From Streptomyces sp. KMM 9044 (GTDB lineage Bacteria; Actinomycetota; Actinomycetes; Streptomycetales; Streptomycetaceae), in contig NZ_CP113910.1 of the NCBI RefSeq assembly GCF_024701375.2, forward strand, positions 3,410,001 through 3,474,000: 64,000 nucleotides of DNA, given 5' to 3'. Below are positions 27,804 to 36,936 of this stretch, piece after piece; positions within the stretch are counted from its first letter, which is position 1, and every line of letters begins with the position of its first letter. Position numbers and translations under genes: made by a program. Below the pieces are notes generated by a model. That model had not been told where the DNA came from. It did no database searches and was given only the letters and a program-made list of their open reading frames with translations.

Positions 27804-28685
27804 ATGGCCTTGAAGAGAAGCCTGGTCCCGCAGTCGGTGTACCGGCGACAGCTCGCGGCACGGCTGAAGGAACTGCGTGACGCGACCGGGCTCACCCTCA
27901 CCGAGGTCGCCGACCAACTGGAGGTCAACCAGGGGTCACTGAGCCGGATCGAGAACGGCGAACGCGGCACGACGCCGGTCCTCGTCCGGGCACTGCTGGA
28001 CCTGTACGGCGTCACGGACGACGACCGGCGCGCCGACGTGCTCGACCTCGTGCGAGCGGACAAGGAACAGCAAAAGCCCTGGTGGCGGAAGTACTCGACG
28101 GTGCTCACCCCGACGCGCTACGACGGGTACCTCGCGCTGGAGGCCGGCGCGACGCACCTCGCCAGCTACCAGCCGATGCTCGTGCCGGGGCTGCTCCAGA
28201 CCGAGGACTACGCGCGTGCCGTGATCTCCCAGATGAGGAAGGACCTGTCCCCGCCGCAGGTCGAGTCCCTGGTCAGGGTCCGCATGGAGCGGCAGAACAG
28301 CCGCCTGGGTGGTGAGGCCCCCGCCAGACTCTGGGCGATCCTCGACGAAGCCGTGCTGCGCAGGACAGTCGGCTCCGATGAGGTGATGCGCGACCAGATG
28401 CGGAAGCTGGTGGAGGCGAGCGAGCGGCCGAACGTCACCGTGCAGCTCCTGCCGTTCTCGCTCGGCGCGCATCCGGGGCTTTACGGCCCGTTCGTCATCC
28501 TGACGTTCCCGCACCCCACGCCGGACCTGGTGTGGCTGGAGAATCCCAAGAACTCCGTGTATCTCGAGTCTCCACAGGACGTGGAGAACTACACGGACAT
28601 CTTCGACCAGTTGAGGAGCACCGCCCTCGACCCGTCGGAGACCCGCACCCGCATCGCATGCATCAGCAAGGAGCTCGAAGAGTGA
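27804..28685 (+). CDS. XRE-family regulator with DUF5753
   Basis: 293 aa, ATG 27804. The helix-turn-helix is at residues ~14-68 (LKELRDATGLTLTEVADQL, NQGSLSRIENGERG). DUF5753 follows: PWWRKYSTVLTPTRY, LVPGLLQTEDYARAVI, RLWAILDEAVLRR and VQLLPFSLGAHPGLYG. It is paired with a DUF397 gene by a GTGA overlap, the standard Streptomyces Bld-type regulator/small-protein arrangement (compare BldB/WhiJ-like families). Confidence 0.9.
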   Translation: MALKRSLVPQSVYRRQLAARLKELRDATGLTLTEVADQLEVNQGSLSRIENGERGTTPVLVRALLDLYGVTDDDRRADVLDLVRADKEQQKPWWRKYSTVLTPTRYDGYLALEAGATHLASYQPMLVPGLLQTEDYARAVISQMRKDLSPPQVESLVRVRMERQNSRLGGEAPARLWAILDEAVLRRTVGSDEVMRDQMRKLVEASERPNVTVQLLPFSLGAHPGLYGPFVILTFPHPTPDLVWLENPKNSVYLESPQDVENYTDIFDQLRSTALDPSETRTRIACISKELEE

Positions 28686-28918
28686 GCACGCCCAGCATGG
28701 CCGCCCCGCACGACGTCGATCTCGCGCAAGCGCGGTGGCGGAAGAGCTCGTACAGCGGGGGTGCGAACGACTGCGTGGAAGTCGCGGAAATGGGCGGACA
28801 CGCCGCAGTGCGCGACTCCAAGAACATCAGCCGTGGGCCGTTGCTCTTCTCGAAGGCGGCGATGCGCGCGCTGGTCGGCGGGATCGCCAGCGGGGCAATC
28901 GGTGGGCATCGGAGCTGA
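28682..28918 (+). CDS. DUF397 small protein
   Basis: 78 aa from GTG 28682, overlapping the XRE stop (GTGA). The DUF397 core is present: ARWRKSSYSGGANDCVEVAE, then AAVRDSKNISRGPLLFS. In Streptomyces these proteins bind and modulate the linked XRE-DUF5753 regulator. Confidence 0.9.
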   Translation: MSTPSMAAPHDVDLAQARWRKSSYSGGANDCVEVAEMGGHAAVRDSKNISRGPLLFSKAAMRALVGGIASGAIGGHRS

Positions 28919-28947
28919 GTAGAGAGCTGGGGTGTGAGGAGAAAGTC

Positions 28948-29160
28948 GTGACGGTCGTCGTGGGCGCAGGTATCTCGGGTCTCATGACCGGCGTGGCGCT
29001 GTCAGAAGCCGGGCTCTCCGCGCGTGCCGTGGCCGAGGGGGTTCCCGTGCGCACGTCGCTCGCGGTCGGCGCGATGTGAAGGCCGTATGTTGTCGAGCCT
29101 TGGGCGAAGGTCCGGGAGGGGAGCCTTGCGTCGCTTGGCGTCTTCAGGAGGCTCGCAGGG
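28948..29160 (+). pseudogene. D-amino acid oxidase-like gene fragment
   Basis: From GTG 28948 the frame reads VTVVVGAGISGLMTGVALSE, the FAD-binding GxGxxG start of a D-amino acid oxidase. It then meets a stop at 29077-29079, where the family normally has GAMWGPY (here GAM, stop, RPY). The same frame continues with recognisable family sequence (YVVEPWAKVREGSLASLGVF) and fades by ~29160. The remaining ~230 residues of an oxidase are absent. This is a 5' remnant with a nonsense mutation. Confidence 0.72.
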
Positions 29161-29348
29161 ACGACGCGCCCGGTGTTTCTGTCACCCGGTGCTGACAACC
29201 GAGATGCCGCAGAAGATCATCAAAAAATGATGGAGGGTTCACGCACCGCTTGGAAGGGGCCGGGCCATCGGGGCCGCGAACACGTCGACGGCGCAATGAC
29301 ATTGAGGAAGCTAAGGTGGGATCCGTCGCCGAACTAGGGAGTTCCAGC

Positions 29349-29786
29349 ATGGACCCGATCACCGCAGCGGCCCTCGCCGCGCTGGCCGGCGGTCTCGGCG
29401 GCGAAGCCGGACGTCAGGCATGGCAAGGACTCACCGCGCTGGTGCGGCGCCCGTTCGGGCGAGCCGCGACACAGGGAACACAAGACGACGGGACACCCCA
29501 GGTCAGCTCCGGCGAACTCGAAGTCGCCGCGCTGGCGGGTGACCCTGCCGACCCGATGCGTGCCCAGGCACTGGCCACCGCCCTCGGCGTACGAGCGGCC
29601 CTGGATGGAGAGTTCCGCGTACTGCTCGATGAGTGGTGGCAGCAGGCACAAGCCAGCTCCTCGGGCGGCGACGTGCACAACAGCATCAGCGGCGGCACCC
29701 AGAATGGCCCAGTGCTCCAAGGCCGGGACTTCTCAAGTCTCACCTTCAACATGACGCGCAACACAGCCTCCTCCGAAGGAGACTGA
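29349..29786 (+). CDS. Small helical protein with C-terminal amyloid-signalling-like motif
   Basis: 145 aa from ATG 29349. Residues 1-35 are Ala/Gly/Leu-rich and amphipathic (DPITAAALAALAGGLGG). The middle is helical, with MRAQALATALGVRAALDGE. Residues ~109-134 read VHNSISGGTQNGPVLQGRDF and onward: an N-x-I-x-G ... GPVLQGRDF pattern like the bacterial amyloid signalling sequences (BASS3/RHIM-like). A short helical effector domain followed by a C-terminal motif is the layout of Bell-domain effectors. A related motif starts the convergent gene at 31584. The function as a cell-death effector is inference. Confidence 0.58.
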   Translation: MDPITAAALAALAGGLGGEAGRQAWQGLTALVRRPFGRAATQGTQDDGTPQVSSGELEVAALAGDPADPMRAQALATALGVRAALDGEFRVLLDEWWQQAQASSSGGDVHNSISGGTQNGPVLQGRDFSSLTFNMTRNTASSEGD

Positions 29787-30090
29787 TCGGAAGGAGGCTG
29801 GGCAGAGCTCGCAGCGGCGCGTCACCAGGTCGGGCGACTGGGCGAGTCAGCCGCCGCATGCCGCCCGGAACGCCATGAGCGTGTCAGTCAGCTGCTGCCT
29901 GAAACTCGGCCCCTTCCTTGTCCGGGTGGCTGCCACGGCGGCCCGATCACACGCCTGACTTGCTGCACAGATGTCGCCGGAAGCACGAGGGCGCCCTTCT
30001 TGAAGCCGGTGTCGATGCCGTGTCGGCTCTCCTCAGATCCCGGAATCCGAACGTCACAGCAGGGGGTTCCTGATCGATCTACCGGGGGAA
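29787..30090. other. Non-coding gap between convergent genes
   Basis: 304 bp between the two convergent amyloid-motif genes. No gene with a supportable start, codon bias or domain was seen. Confidence 0.45.
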
Positions 30091-31584
30091 TCACTCAGAC
30101 TGCGCGTTCAGCCAAGCCTCCATAATCATCGACGCCTCCTTTTGCTCGGCCGCGGACTGTTCTAGATCTTCTTCCCATTCCACACAGCTAAACAGCCCTA
30201 TCTGCCGCCATTCATCCAACGGAGCTTCGAGGCCCTCACCATTGGCCTCGTCGAGAGCGCGCCTTGCCGCGCTGTAGACCAACCGCAATTCGGCTCCGAC
30301 GACATGGTATTCATCGTGTACCGGAAGAAGCCGCTCATGCAGGGGCAATTTCCTGTCTACCTCGACATATCCGAGGTAACTGGTAACCGCTTCACGCATC
30401 GCTTCGTGCAGGTCCACCGTCTGCCCTTCACTGAGCCCAGAAACGGTAGCGACGGCGAGGTTACTGGACCGAATCAGAGTAGTAAGCCCAGGCACTGTGA
30501 GGGACTTCAAGAGGGCGGGTTCCCGAGCAAGGAAATGAGCAGCGAGGTCAGCGGCCGCCACACCGTTACGGTCGAAGAGTAGACTCGCGACGGCCATACC
30601 CAGATCACGCCGATACTCGGGGACGACCCGTGAGACCTGGGTCAGCACATCTCGGTCGATCTGCCCGGGAAACACCTTATCTTCATCAAATAGTAGAGCG
30701 ATACTCTTTCGGCTCACGGTTTCCCTTCCCTGCAGTTGATCACCGTAGAGCTGCGACAGCTCCGACCTTGACAGTTCGTTACGAAAGTCCGCCCAGGTCA
30801 AACCGGGCGGCTCCGGCAGAACAGATCTCTTTGCATAATCAAACTGAGCCTGCGCCAGGGTTTCCGGCTGCCCGAACACAAGCGCCGAGATTCGAATATT
30901 CCCCTCTTCCGATACCGACGCCACAGTTCCGATACCCGAGACGATAAGCGGCTCCCGAGCAGCTTCATGGAGCGTTGTATTCGCCGTCGCCGTCGTAAGC
31001 CAACGCGGGTCGAAGGTGATGATCACCTTCCTTGCCCCGAGAGGGAAGACGAGGTGGGGATCCTTGGTCAGGACTCCAGTCGGCTCCTTCAGCGGAACCT
31101 CGGGCGGGTTATTGCAGCGCATAGCGCTTTCGAAGGAGACCAAAAGGCCACGATGCACCTTCTCTGCCGTGCGCTCGCAGAGCGCAACCGCCTCCGCGTC
31201 CCATGTCTCGAACAAGGGGCGAACGATCCGGACGAACTCCCCTGGCGCCATCCCCTGCCCGCCAAACGGTCTCGTGCTGTCGAGTCCGGCTCTCCTTGCC
31301 GCAGCCGCCACCGCGTTGCCCTGCGTGAGCATCGCTACCCGTGGCAGGTTGACCAAGTCGACACTGGAAAACCGGGCTCGCCAAATCTGTGACGATCTGC
31401 GCAATTCCTCGGCGAGGGCCTCGTCGGTATGCTCGGCTACCGGCAGCGGGCCTGTCATTGTGATACTCACGTCGCCGTGGATCGCCCCTGCTTGGATGGC
31501 TGGGCCAGCCACCTGCCCAGAGAGGTCATTTCTGACATCAGACGGTTTCGGGGAGGCGCCCTCTCCGCCCCCTACTTGCTCCAC
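30091..31584 (-). CDS. Unknown 497-aa protein with N-terminal amyloid-signalling-like motif
   Basis: 497 aa from ATG 31584. Residues ~17-42 (VRNDLSGQVAGPAIQAGAIH and onward) follow the pattern N-x-L-x-G ... GPxIQAGxIxG typical of BASS3/RHIM-like motifs in Streptomyces. No nucleotide-binding, TIR, protease or transmembrane domain was recognised in the remaining ~450 residues, which are mixed helix and strand (for example KVIITFDPRWLTTATANTT, RRDLGMAVASLLFDRNGVA). GC content is clearly lower here than in neighbouring genes, suggesting separate acquisition. By analogy an N-terminal motif marks the sensor side of a pair. Confidence 0.6.
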   Translation of the reverse strand: MEQVGGGEGASPKPSDVRNDLSGQVAGPAIQAGAIHGDVSITMTGPLPVAEHTDEALAEELRRSSQIWRARFSSVDLVNLPRVAMLTQGNAVAAAARRAGLDSTRPFGGQGMAPGEFVRIVRPLFETWDAEAVALCERTAEKVHRGLLVSFESAMRCNNPPEVPLKEPTGVLTKDPHLVFPLGARKVIITFDPRWLTTATANTTLHEAAREPLIVSGIGTVASVSEEGNIRISALVFGQPETLAQAQFDYAKRSVLPEPPGLTWADFRNELSRSELSQLYGDQLQGRETVSRKSIALLFDEDKVFPGQIDRDVLTQVSRVVPEYRRDLGMAVASLLFDRNGVAAADLAAHFLAREPALLKSLTVPGLTTLIRSSNLAVATVSGLSEGQTVDLHEAMREAVTSYLGYVEVDRKLPLHERLLPVHDEYHVVGAELRLVYSAARRALDEANGEGLEAPLDEWRQIGLFSCVEWEEDLEQSAAEQKEASMIMEAWLNAQSE

Positions 31585-31845
31585 TGCTGCCTCCCGCTCA
31601 TTCTCACGCCACGTGACCAGCCCACCTGACAGGCAGTAAACACCATCTGCCGTACTCGCAAAGGGTGTTCAGGTCGACCGAAGGCTGCCGGCGTCCGGCC
31701 GCCGCGCGAGTGAACTCTGCTGGGCACGACAGTGCCGAAGCATCTGTGCTGAGCCGGTCTCGAGCACGTCTGTCTGTCAGTGCTGCTCCCTAGGATGCAC
31801 AGTGAACACTCATCCAAGGATTACGGCACACGGGGGGCATGCTCA

Positions 31846-33567
31846 GTGAGCGCAACAGGCCGCAGGCGCCAGTCCGCTAGCCCGGAACCGACGATCGTGC
31901 CGGTCTCCCGGCTCGCCGACCGTGTGCTGACCGGCGAGATCGTGCTGCCGAAGTACCAGCGGGCGTTCGTGTGGGGGCCGCACCAGATCCTCCACCTCCT
32001 GGATTCGGTGCTGCGCAACTACCCCATCGGCAGCCTGCTGCTGTGGGACACCACGGAGCAACTCGCCAGCGAGGAGACCGTCGCGGGCTTGGACGTGGAC
32101 CCGCCGCGTCCAGGTCGCCCGGTCAAGTACATTCTCGACGGCCAGCAGAGGCTCGCCAGCATCATCGGCGCACTGCACGGCGGCACCGGCTCCTGGGACA
32201 TCGCCTACGACCTGGAAGAGGAGCGCTTCTTCCAGCGCACCCCGGAGAGCCCGGCCGGACCGCACATCATTCCCATGCGGAAGGTGAGCTCGGCGGGATC
32301 CCTCTTCGGGCAAGTGGCCGAGTTGTCCCCCGAGCTGCGCGAGCGTGCGACCGAGCTGTACGAGCAGTTCGCCAATTACCTGGTGCCAGTGGTGACCTTG
32401 GACCACATGTCGGCTGAGGAGTCGGCGGAGGTCTTCGTACGGATCAACAGCACGGGCACGACGATGAACATCGTCGACGTGGCGCGGGCCGGCACATGGA
32501 GCCCCGACTTCGACCTCAAGGAGGAGATCGAATCACTGCTCCAGGTCCTCGACGCGAAGCGCTACGGCCGGGTCGACACCAAGACCATGCTCCGCACGAT
32601 CGCGGTTGCCTCCGGATTCGGGTTCTCCACCAAGGACATCAACCGTCTGAGAGAACTCGACAAGGAGCGGTTGCGGGAGGCTGTGGCCGAGGCAGCGAAG
32701 GCGGCCGAGCGGGCGGTGGACTTCCTCAGCACCCAGATCCGTACACCGAAGGCCGATGCACTGCCCTACTACAACCAGTTCGCGGTGCTCGTCGAAGTGT
32801 TCCGGCAGCTACCGAAGCCATCGTCCGCGCAGTACGACGCGTTGCGCCGCTGGTTCTGGCTGACCGCGAGCGGTGAGTACTTCAAGGGCTGGAGCGAGGC
32901 CCAGATGGGTCCCGATCTGCAGGCGATCACTTCCTTCGCCAAGGGCGAGGCCCAAGAGATCGAGACGGGAGCGGCACTCCCGCGGAGCGCCGTGTGGCGG
33001 CGGAGCGCTTTCTCCAAACGGAATGCACCGAGCAAGCTCCTCGCTCTCCTCCTTGCGTACGAGGACCCGCTGGATTTGCTCACCGGGCAACGGATCGACG
33101 TGGGCAGGGCCTTGTCGTGGCAGAACGACAAGGAGTTTCACCACTTCTTTCCCAAGGCGTTTCTGCGGTCGCGCGGGGTGAGCAGTGCCGGGGCGAACGT
33201 CTGCGGCAATCTGGTCATGCTGACCTCCCACAGCAACATCTGGGTGACCGACCGGCCGCCCTCGCAGTATCTGCGGGACCTGGCCGATATCGAGGGCGAG
33301 GGACCGCTACGTGAGCGGTTGAGCACCTGCCTGGTCGAGGAAGACGCCTACCAGGCGGCACTGCGGGACGACTACGACACATTTCTGCGCGTGAGGTCGG
33401 AGACGTTGCACCGGCGGTTGATGCAGTTGATCGGTGGAGCGGCGGGACCGGTGAGTTCTGCCGCGAGGGGTGAGGTGCAGTCATTGCCCGATGACGAGGG
33501 GCTGGAGGAGGAAGCGGACTCCGACTCCCTCCTGGACGAACCGATCGACCGCGATTCTGCGGACTGA
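31846..33567 (+). CDS. DUF262/GmrSD-like restriction protein
   Basis: 573 aa from GTG 31846, chosen for GGGGGG 8 nt upstream; ATG 31780 would add 22 residues. The DUF262 (GmrS-like) domain begins VPVSRLADRVLTGEIVLPKYQR and has the key YILDGQQRLASI motif near residue 90 and FVRINSTGTTMN near residue 196. The C-terminal part has an HNH-like DUF1524 centre, FHHFFPKAFLRSRG, followed by NLVMLTSHSN, as in GmrD. Both halves in one chain match single-polypeptide type IV (modified-DNA-dependent) restriction enzymes. It lies in a defence cluster with RadC and type I RM genes. Confidence 0.82.
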   Translation: MSATGRRRQSASPEPTIVPVSRLADRVLTGEIVLPKYQRAFVWGPHQILHLLDSVLRNYPIGSLLLWDTTEQLASEETVAGLDVDPPRPGRPVKYILDGQQRLASIIGALHGGTGSWDIAYDLEEERFFQRTPESPAGPHIIPMRKVSSAGSLFGQVAELSPELRERATELYEQFANYLVPVVTLDHMSAEESAEVFVRINSTGTTMNIVDVARAGTWSPDFDLKEEIESLLQVLDAKRYGRVDTKTMLRTIAVASGFGFSTKDINRLRELDKERLREAVAEAAKAAERAVDFLSTQIRTPKADALPYYNQFAVLVEVFRQLPKPSSAQYDALRRWFWLTASGEYFKGWSEAQMGPDLQAITSFAKGEAQEIETGAALPRSAVWRRSAFSKRNAPSKLLALLLAYEDPLDLLTGQRIDVGRALSWQNDKEFHHFFPKAFLRSRGVSSAGANVCGNLVMLTSHSNIWVTDRPPSQYLRDLADIEGEGPLRERLSTCLVEEDAYQAALRDDYDTFLRVRSETLHRRLMQLIGGAAGPVSSAARGEVQSLPDDEGLEEEADSDSLLDEPIDRDSAD

Positions 33568-33586
33568 TGGATGAGGTGGGGACGGA

Positions 33587-34261
33587 ATGCGGATGGCGGA
33601 TGTACCGGTTGCTGACCGGCCCCGGGAGCGGCTGCTGGACCGAGGAGCGGAAGCGCTCTCCGACCGCGAACTCCTTGCCCTGCTGATTGGCTCAGGCACG
33701 GGCGGTTGCGATGCGGTGGAATTGGCGGGGCAGCTCATCGCCCAGCACGGCGGGCTGTACGAACTGTCCCGGACACCGGCACACGAGCTGATGGCGGGGC
33801 TACCGGGGATGGGGCCGGCGAAGGCGGCGCGCGTCGCGGCCGCCTTTCAGTTGGGGCGCCGGGCAGCACCAGCCGAGGCCCAGAGCCGGCAATACGTTCG
33901 CGGATCCGCCGACCTGGCCAGGATCGCAGCACCGCTGCTGAGGGGCTTGAGGCACGAGCGGGTCGTGGTCGTGGTGTGCGACGCGGCTGGCGCGGTACTG
34001 CGGAAGGCTACGCTGACCGAGGGCGCGGTTGACCGCTCTCTTCTTCCTGTCCGCGATGTGCTGGCCCTGGTCCTGGCCACGAGCGGCACGGCCTTCGGCG
34101 TAGCCCACAACCACCCCACAGGCAGCGTGGAGCCCAGCGAGCCCGACCGCCGCGCGACAGCCCGCCTGGCGGCGGGAGCGGAAGCGGTCGGGCTTCGGTT
34201 CCTGGACCATGTGGTGGTCACGGACCGGGAGTGGCGGCGGGTGGAGGCCACCCCCGGCTGA
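33587..34261 (+). CDS. radC: RadC family (JAB/MPN) protein
   Basis: 224 aa from ATG 33587. The N-terminal helix-hairpin-helix region (EALSDRELLALLIGSGTGG; LPGMGPAKAARVAAA) is followed by a JAMM metalloprotease-like domain. Its metal motif, GVAHNHPTGSVEPSEPDRR, lies near residue 168. RadC proteins are frequent in mobile and defence islands, and their repair role is doubtful. It starts 20 bp after the GmrSD-like gene, probably in the same transcript. Confidence 0.88.
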   Translation: MRMADVPVADRPRERLLDRGAEALSDRELLALLIGSGTGGCDAVELAGQLIAQHGGLYELSRTPAHELMAGLPGMGPAKAARVAAAFQLGRRAAPAEAQSRQYVRGSADLARIAAPLLRGLRHERVVVVVCDAAGAVLRKATLTEGAVDRSLLPVRDVLALVLATSGTAFGVAHNHPTGSVEPSEPDRRATARLAAGAEAVGLRFLDHVVVTDREWRRVEATPG

Positions 34262-34279
34262 GAGTCAGCTCCGGGCTGG

Positions 34280-35455
34280 CTACAGCTGCCCGGAGAACGC
34301 GGCGTTGAGGAGGGCGGGGCGGACAGCAGTCAGAAGGTCGTCACGGTGGCGCTGGCGGTCATCAAGGGTCCGAACTTTCTGCATGAATGCATTGAGATCG
34401 GCGACCGCCTGCTTGTGGCGGTCGCGCGGAATTCTGGGAATCTCCATGGCCATGAGAAGACCAGAGCGAAGGCGCGGAAGCTGGAGATTATGAGTGGCAT
34501 TTAGGACCTTATCCAGAGTGGATTTGCTCCGCAGGCCGGCTGCAAGAAGCTCGCCAGGCATGATGCCGTTAGGGCGCAGTACATACTGCTCCACACTGCA
34601 CAGCCCAGCACGGTCGGCAAGCCACACCTTGTTTAGATAGGGGCGCAGGTAACCATAGAGAACATCCCCCGATGCGAACCTGAACTTACGCCCCTTCTCA
34701 TCACCGAGCGGGCGTGATCCGATTCGCGTACCGAAGTGTGGCGCAATGTGTTCCAGGCCCACGAACTCTCTGGCCGGGCTTGGGTCGTCACCAGGATGGA
34801 CAGTGTCGCTTACCAGTGCGCAGGCATCGTCCACTCTGACGGTGCCGGTTGCCCAGCGGCCGAGTACCTGATCGAGCCCAGCTACTGCGAGGCGGCGACT
34901 ATTTTCCGAGCCAGGAGATAGCGCAACCGTTGTGTCAAATTTTGACATGAGGATGTCGAGCTTGTCGGCGACGCGGCGTTGCTCGCTCAAGCCGGGCAGG
35001 GGGACTTCGATACTCAGGAGCCTCTGCGCGCTAACCCGCTCTCTGCGGGCCCCGATACCCTTCGACTCGCCCTGTAGCATCTGCCAGAACGTCGGCCACG
35101 AGCAAAGATGCTTGAGATATCGGGGTTCAGCTTCACTCTTCACCACCTCGAACGTCGGGAACTCAGCTGACGCGCAATACCCATCAAGCTCTTCCGGTAC
35201 GAACGCGATTGCACCCTCAAATGCCTTAAGTCTACTCATCACAAGATTCCCCGCTCGCAGACGATTGAGGGTCTTGTAAGAGGTTTCATTTCCGCTAATG
35301 GCGTCACGAGGAAATGCGCCATTCCCGAATCCCCGAACTCCGGCGATTCGGTATTGAGTATCTGCCTCAACGTCCACCTGCTCCAATGCGGGCGACAGCC
35401 CGCACCCGAGCGGACGCAATGGGTACTTACTCAACGCTTCCCCCCAGCTCATCAC
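34280..35455 (-). CDS. hsdS: Type I restriction specificity subunit
   Basis: 391 aa from ATG 35455 (MMSWGEALSKYPLRPLG). Two target-recognition domains are separated by conserved helices: the first ends at VPLPGLSEQRRVADKLDILM (near residue 165), the second at IPRIPRDRHKQAVADLNAFM (near residue 345). HsdS sets the recognition sequence for both methylation and cleavage. It overlaps hsdM by 29 nt. The GC content is low in the second variable domain, typical for recombining hsdS. Confidence 0.9.
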   Translation of the reverse strand: MMSWGEALSKYPLRPLGCGLSPALEQVDVEADTQYRIAGVRGFGNGAFPRDAISGNETSYKTLNRLRAGNLVMSRLKAFEGAIAFVPEELDGYCASAEFPTFEVVKSEAEPRYLKHLCSWPTFWQMLQGESKGIGARRERVSAQRLLSIEVPLPGLSEQRRVADKLDILMSKFDTTVALSPGSENSRRLAVAGLDQVLGRWATGTVRVDDACALVSDTVHPGDDPSPAREFVGLEHIAPHFGTRIGSRPLGDEKGRKFRFASGDVLYGYLRPYLNKVWLADRAGLCSVEQYVLRPNGIMPGELLAAGLRSKSTLDKVLNATHNLQLPRLRSGLLMAMEIPRIPRDRHKQAVADLNAFMQKVRTLDDRQRHRDDLLTAVRPALLNAAFSGQL

Positions 35456-36935
35456 GCAGCTCCCCCAGCAGCCCCAGAATCTCGCTCTCCGTCTTGATGA
35501 GCTCGTTCACAAGCTCCTCCGGAGAGCGGTGAGTCAGACCCTCTCCGACGTGTGGGTTAGGGATGTCGAGGTTGAACCCAGCTTTCGCAATCTCAGTCGC
35601 CGATACCTTCCATGCATTTTCTCCCTCTTCGCGGCCCTCACGCATCGCGCCGCCCCACCACTCCACGCACGGGGCGAACTCCTCGAACCGCATCGGCTTC
35701 GTCTTGGTATAGCCGCGGCGTCCTTCCGGCAGCGGGACCTCGTAGAACCAGACCTCCTTCGTCGGTTGCCCTTTCTCGAAGAACAGCAGATTCGATGGGA
35801 TCTGGGTGTACGGCGCGAACGCGCCCTGGGGCAAGCGGACGATGGTGTGCAGGTTGCACTCCTGCATCAGCTTCTGCTTGATACGAGCTCCGATACTGTT
35901 CTCGCCAGTGGCGAAGAGACTGCTGTTCGGCAGGACGATCGCGCAGCGCCCACCCTTCTTCAGCTGGTCAAGGATGGCGTGCAGGAAGAGCCACGAAGTC
36001 TCCTGGGTCTGGTAGCCCTTCGGGAACTTCTCGACAACCGACCGTTCTTCCTCACCGCCGAACGGCGGGTTCGTCAACACCACGTCCACCCGGTCCGCTG
36101 CGGTCGCGTCCCGCATCTGCAGCAGGGCGTTTTCTCGCACCAACCGCGGCGCGCCGATACCGTGCAGCAGCAGGTTCATGCTGGCCAGGAGGTACGGGAG
36201 AGACTTCTTCTCGATTCCGCGGATGTCGTCGTGCAGCTGCCTGCGCTGGGTGTCGGTCTCCACCCGCTGCACCAGGTCCTCGTACGCCTGGACCAGAAAG
36301 CCACCTGTACCACAGGCCGGGTCGAGGATCGACTCCCCGAGTTCGAGGAAGGACTGCTGCACCATGAAGCGGTTGACGGGGCGAGGGGTGTAGAACTCGC
36401 CGGAATCGCCGGCTGCGTCTCGCATCTCCTTGAGGATCGACTCGTAGAGGAACGCCATCGTGTGGATGTCGTCCGAGGAGTCGAAGTGGATCTCGTCCAC
36501 CAGGTTCACCAGGTCCCGTAGGAGGGTCCCGGACTGCATGCGGTTGTTGACGTCCTTGAAGATGGTCGACAGAACGTTCCGTGGGTCCTCGGCGTCGCCG
36601 TCGGCGCCCTTCAGTCCGGCAAGATGCGGGATGAGTTCGTCGTTGACGAAGGTCTTCAGTTCGTTGCCGCTGAAGTCCGGCTTCGTCGCCCAGTCCTCCC
36701 ACCGGTACGGCTTCTCGATCGCCGGACGATAGTCGGGGTCGAGTAGCGGTCCCACCTGTTCGACACGCTGGTCGAACGCCTTGAGGAACAGCAGCCAGGA
36801 GAGCTGGGGAAGGCGGTCGAGGTCACCGTTGAGGCCGGCGTCCTTGCGCATTGTGTCGCGCGCCGACTTGATGACGGACGCGAGCCGCGCCCGTGACGTG
36901 GTGGCCGCAGCCGCCTTCTTCTTGGTGGACGCCAT
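35427..36935 (-). CDS. hsdM: Type I restriction N6-adenine methyltransferase
   Basis: 502 aa from ATG 36935 (MASTKKKAAAATTSRA). The HsdM N-terminal helical domain is followed by the methylase core: motif I ILDPACGTGGFLVQAY near residue 190, motif IV VVLTNPPFGG near residue 260 and TPRPVNRFMV just before motif I. It methylates adenine within the target set by HsdS. The start lies 1 nt after the AbiEii stop, so the modification genes share a transcript with the toxin-antitoxin genes. Confidence 0.95.
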   Translation of the reverse strand: MASTKKKAAAATTSRARLASVIKSARDTMRKDAGLNGDLDRLPQLSWLLFLKAFDQRVEQVGPLLDPDYRPAIEKPYRWEDWATKPDFSGNELKTFVNDELIPHLAGLKGADGDAEDPRNVLSTIFKDVNNRMQSGTLLRDLVNLVDEIHFDSSDDIHTMAFLYESILKEMRDAAGDSGEFYTPRPVNRFMVQQSFLELGESILDPACGTGGFLVQAYEDLVQRVETDTQRRQLHDDIRGIEKKSLPYLLASMNLLLHGIGAPRLVRENALLQMRDATAADRVDVVLTNPPFGGEEERSVVEKFPKGYQTQETSWLFLHAILDQLKKGGRCAIVLPNSSLFATGENSIGARIKQKLMQECNLHTIVRLPQGAFAPYTQIPSNLLFFEKGQPTKEVWFYEVPLPEGRRGYTKTKPMRFEEFAPCVEWWGGAMREGREEGENAWKVSATEIAKAGFNLDIPNPHVGEGLTHRSPEELVNELIKTESEILGLLGELRDELGGSVE

Positions 36936-36936
36936 C

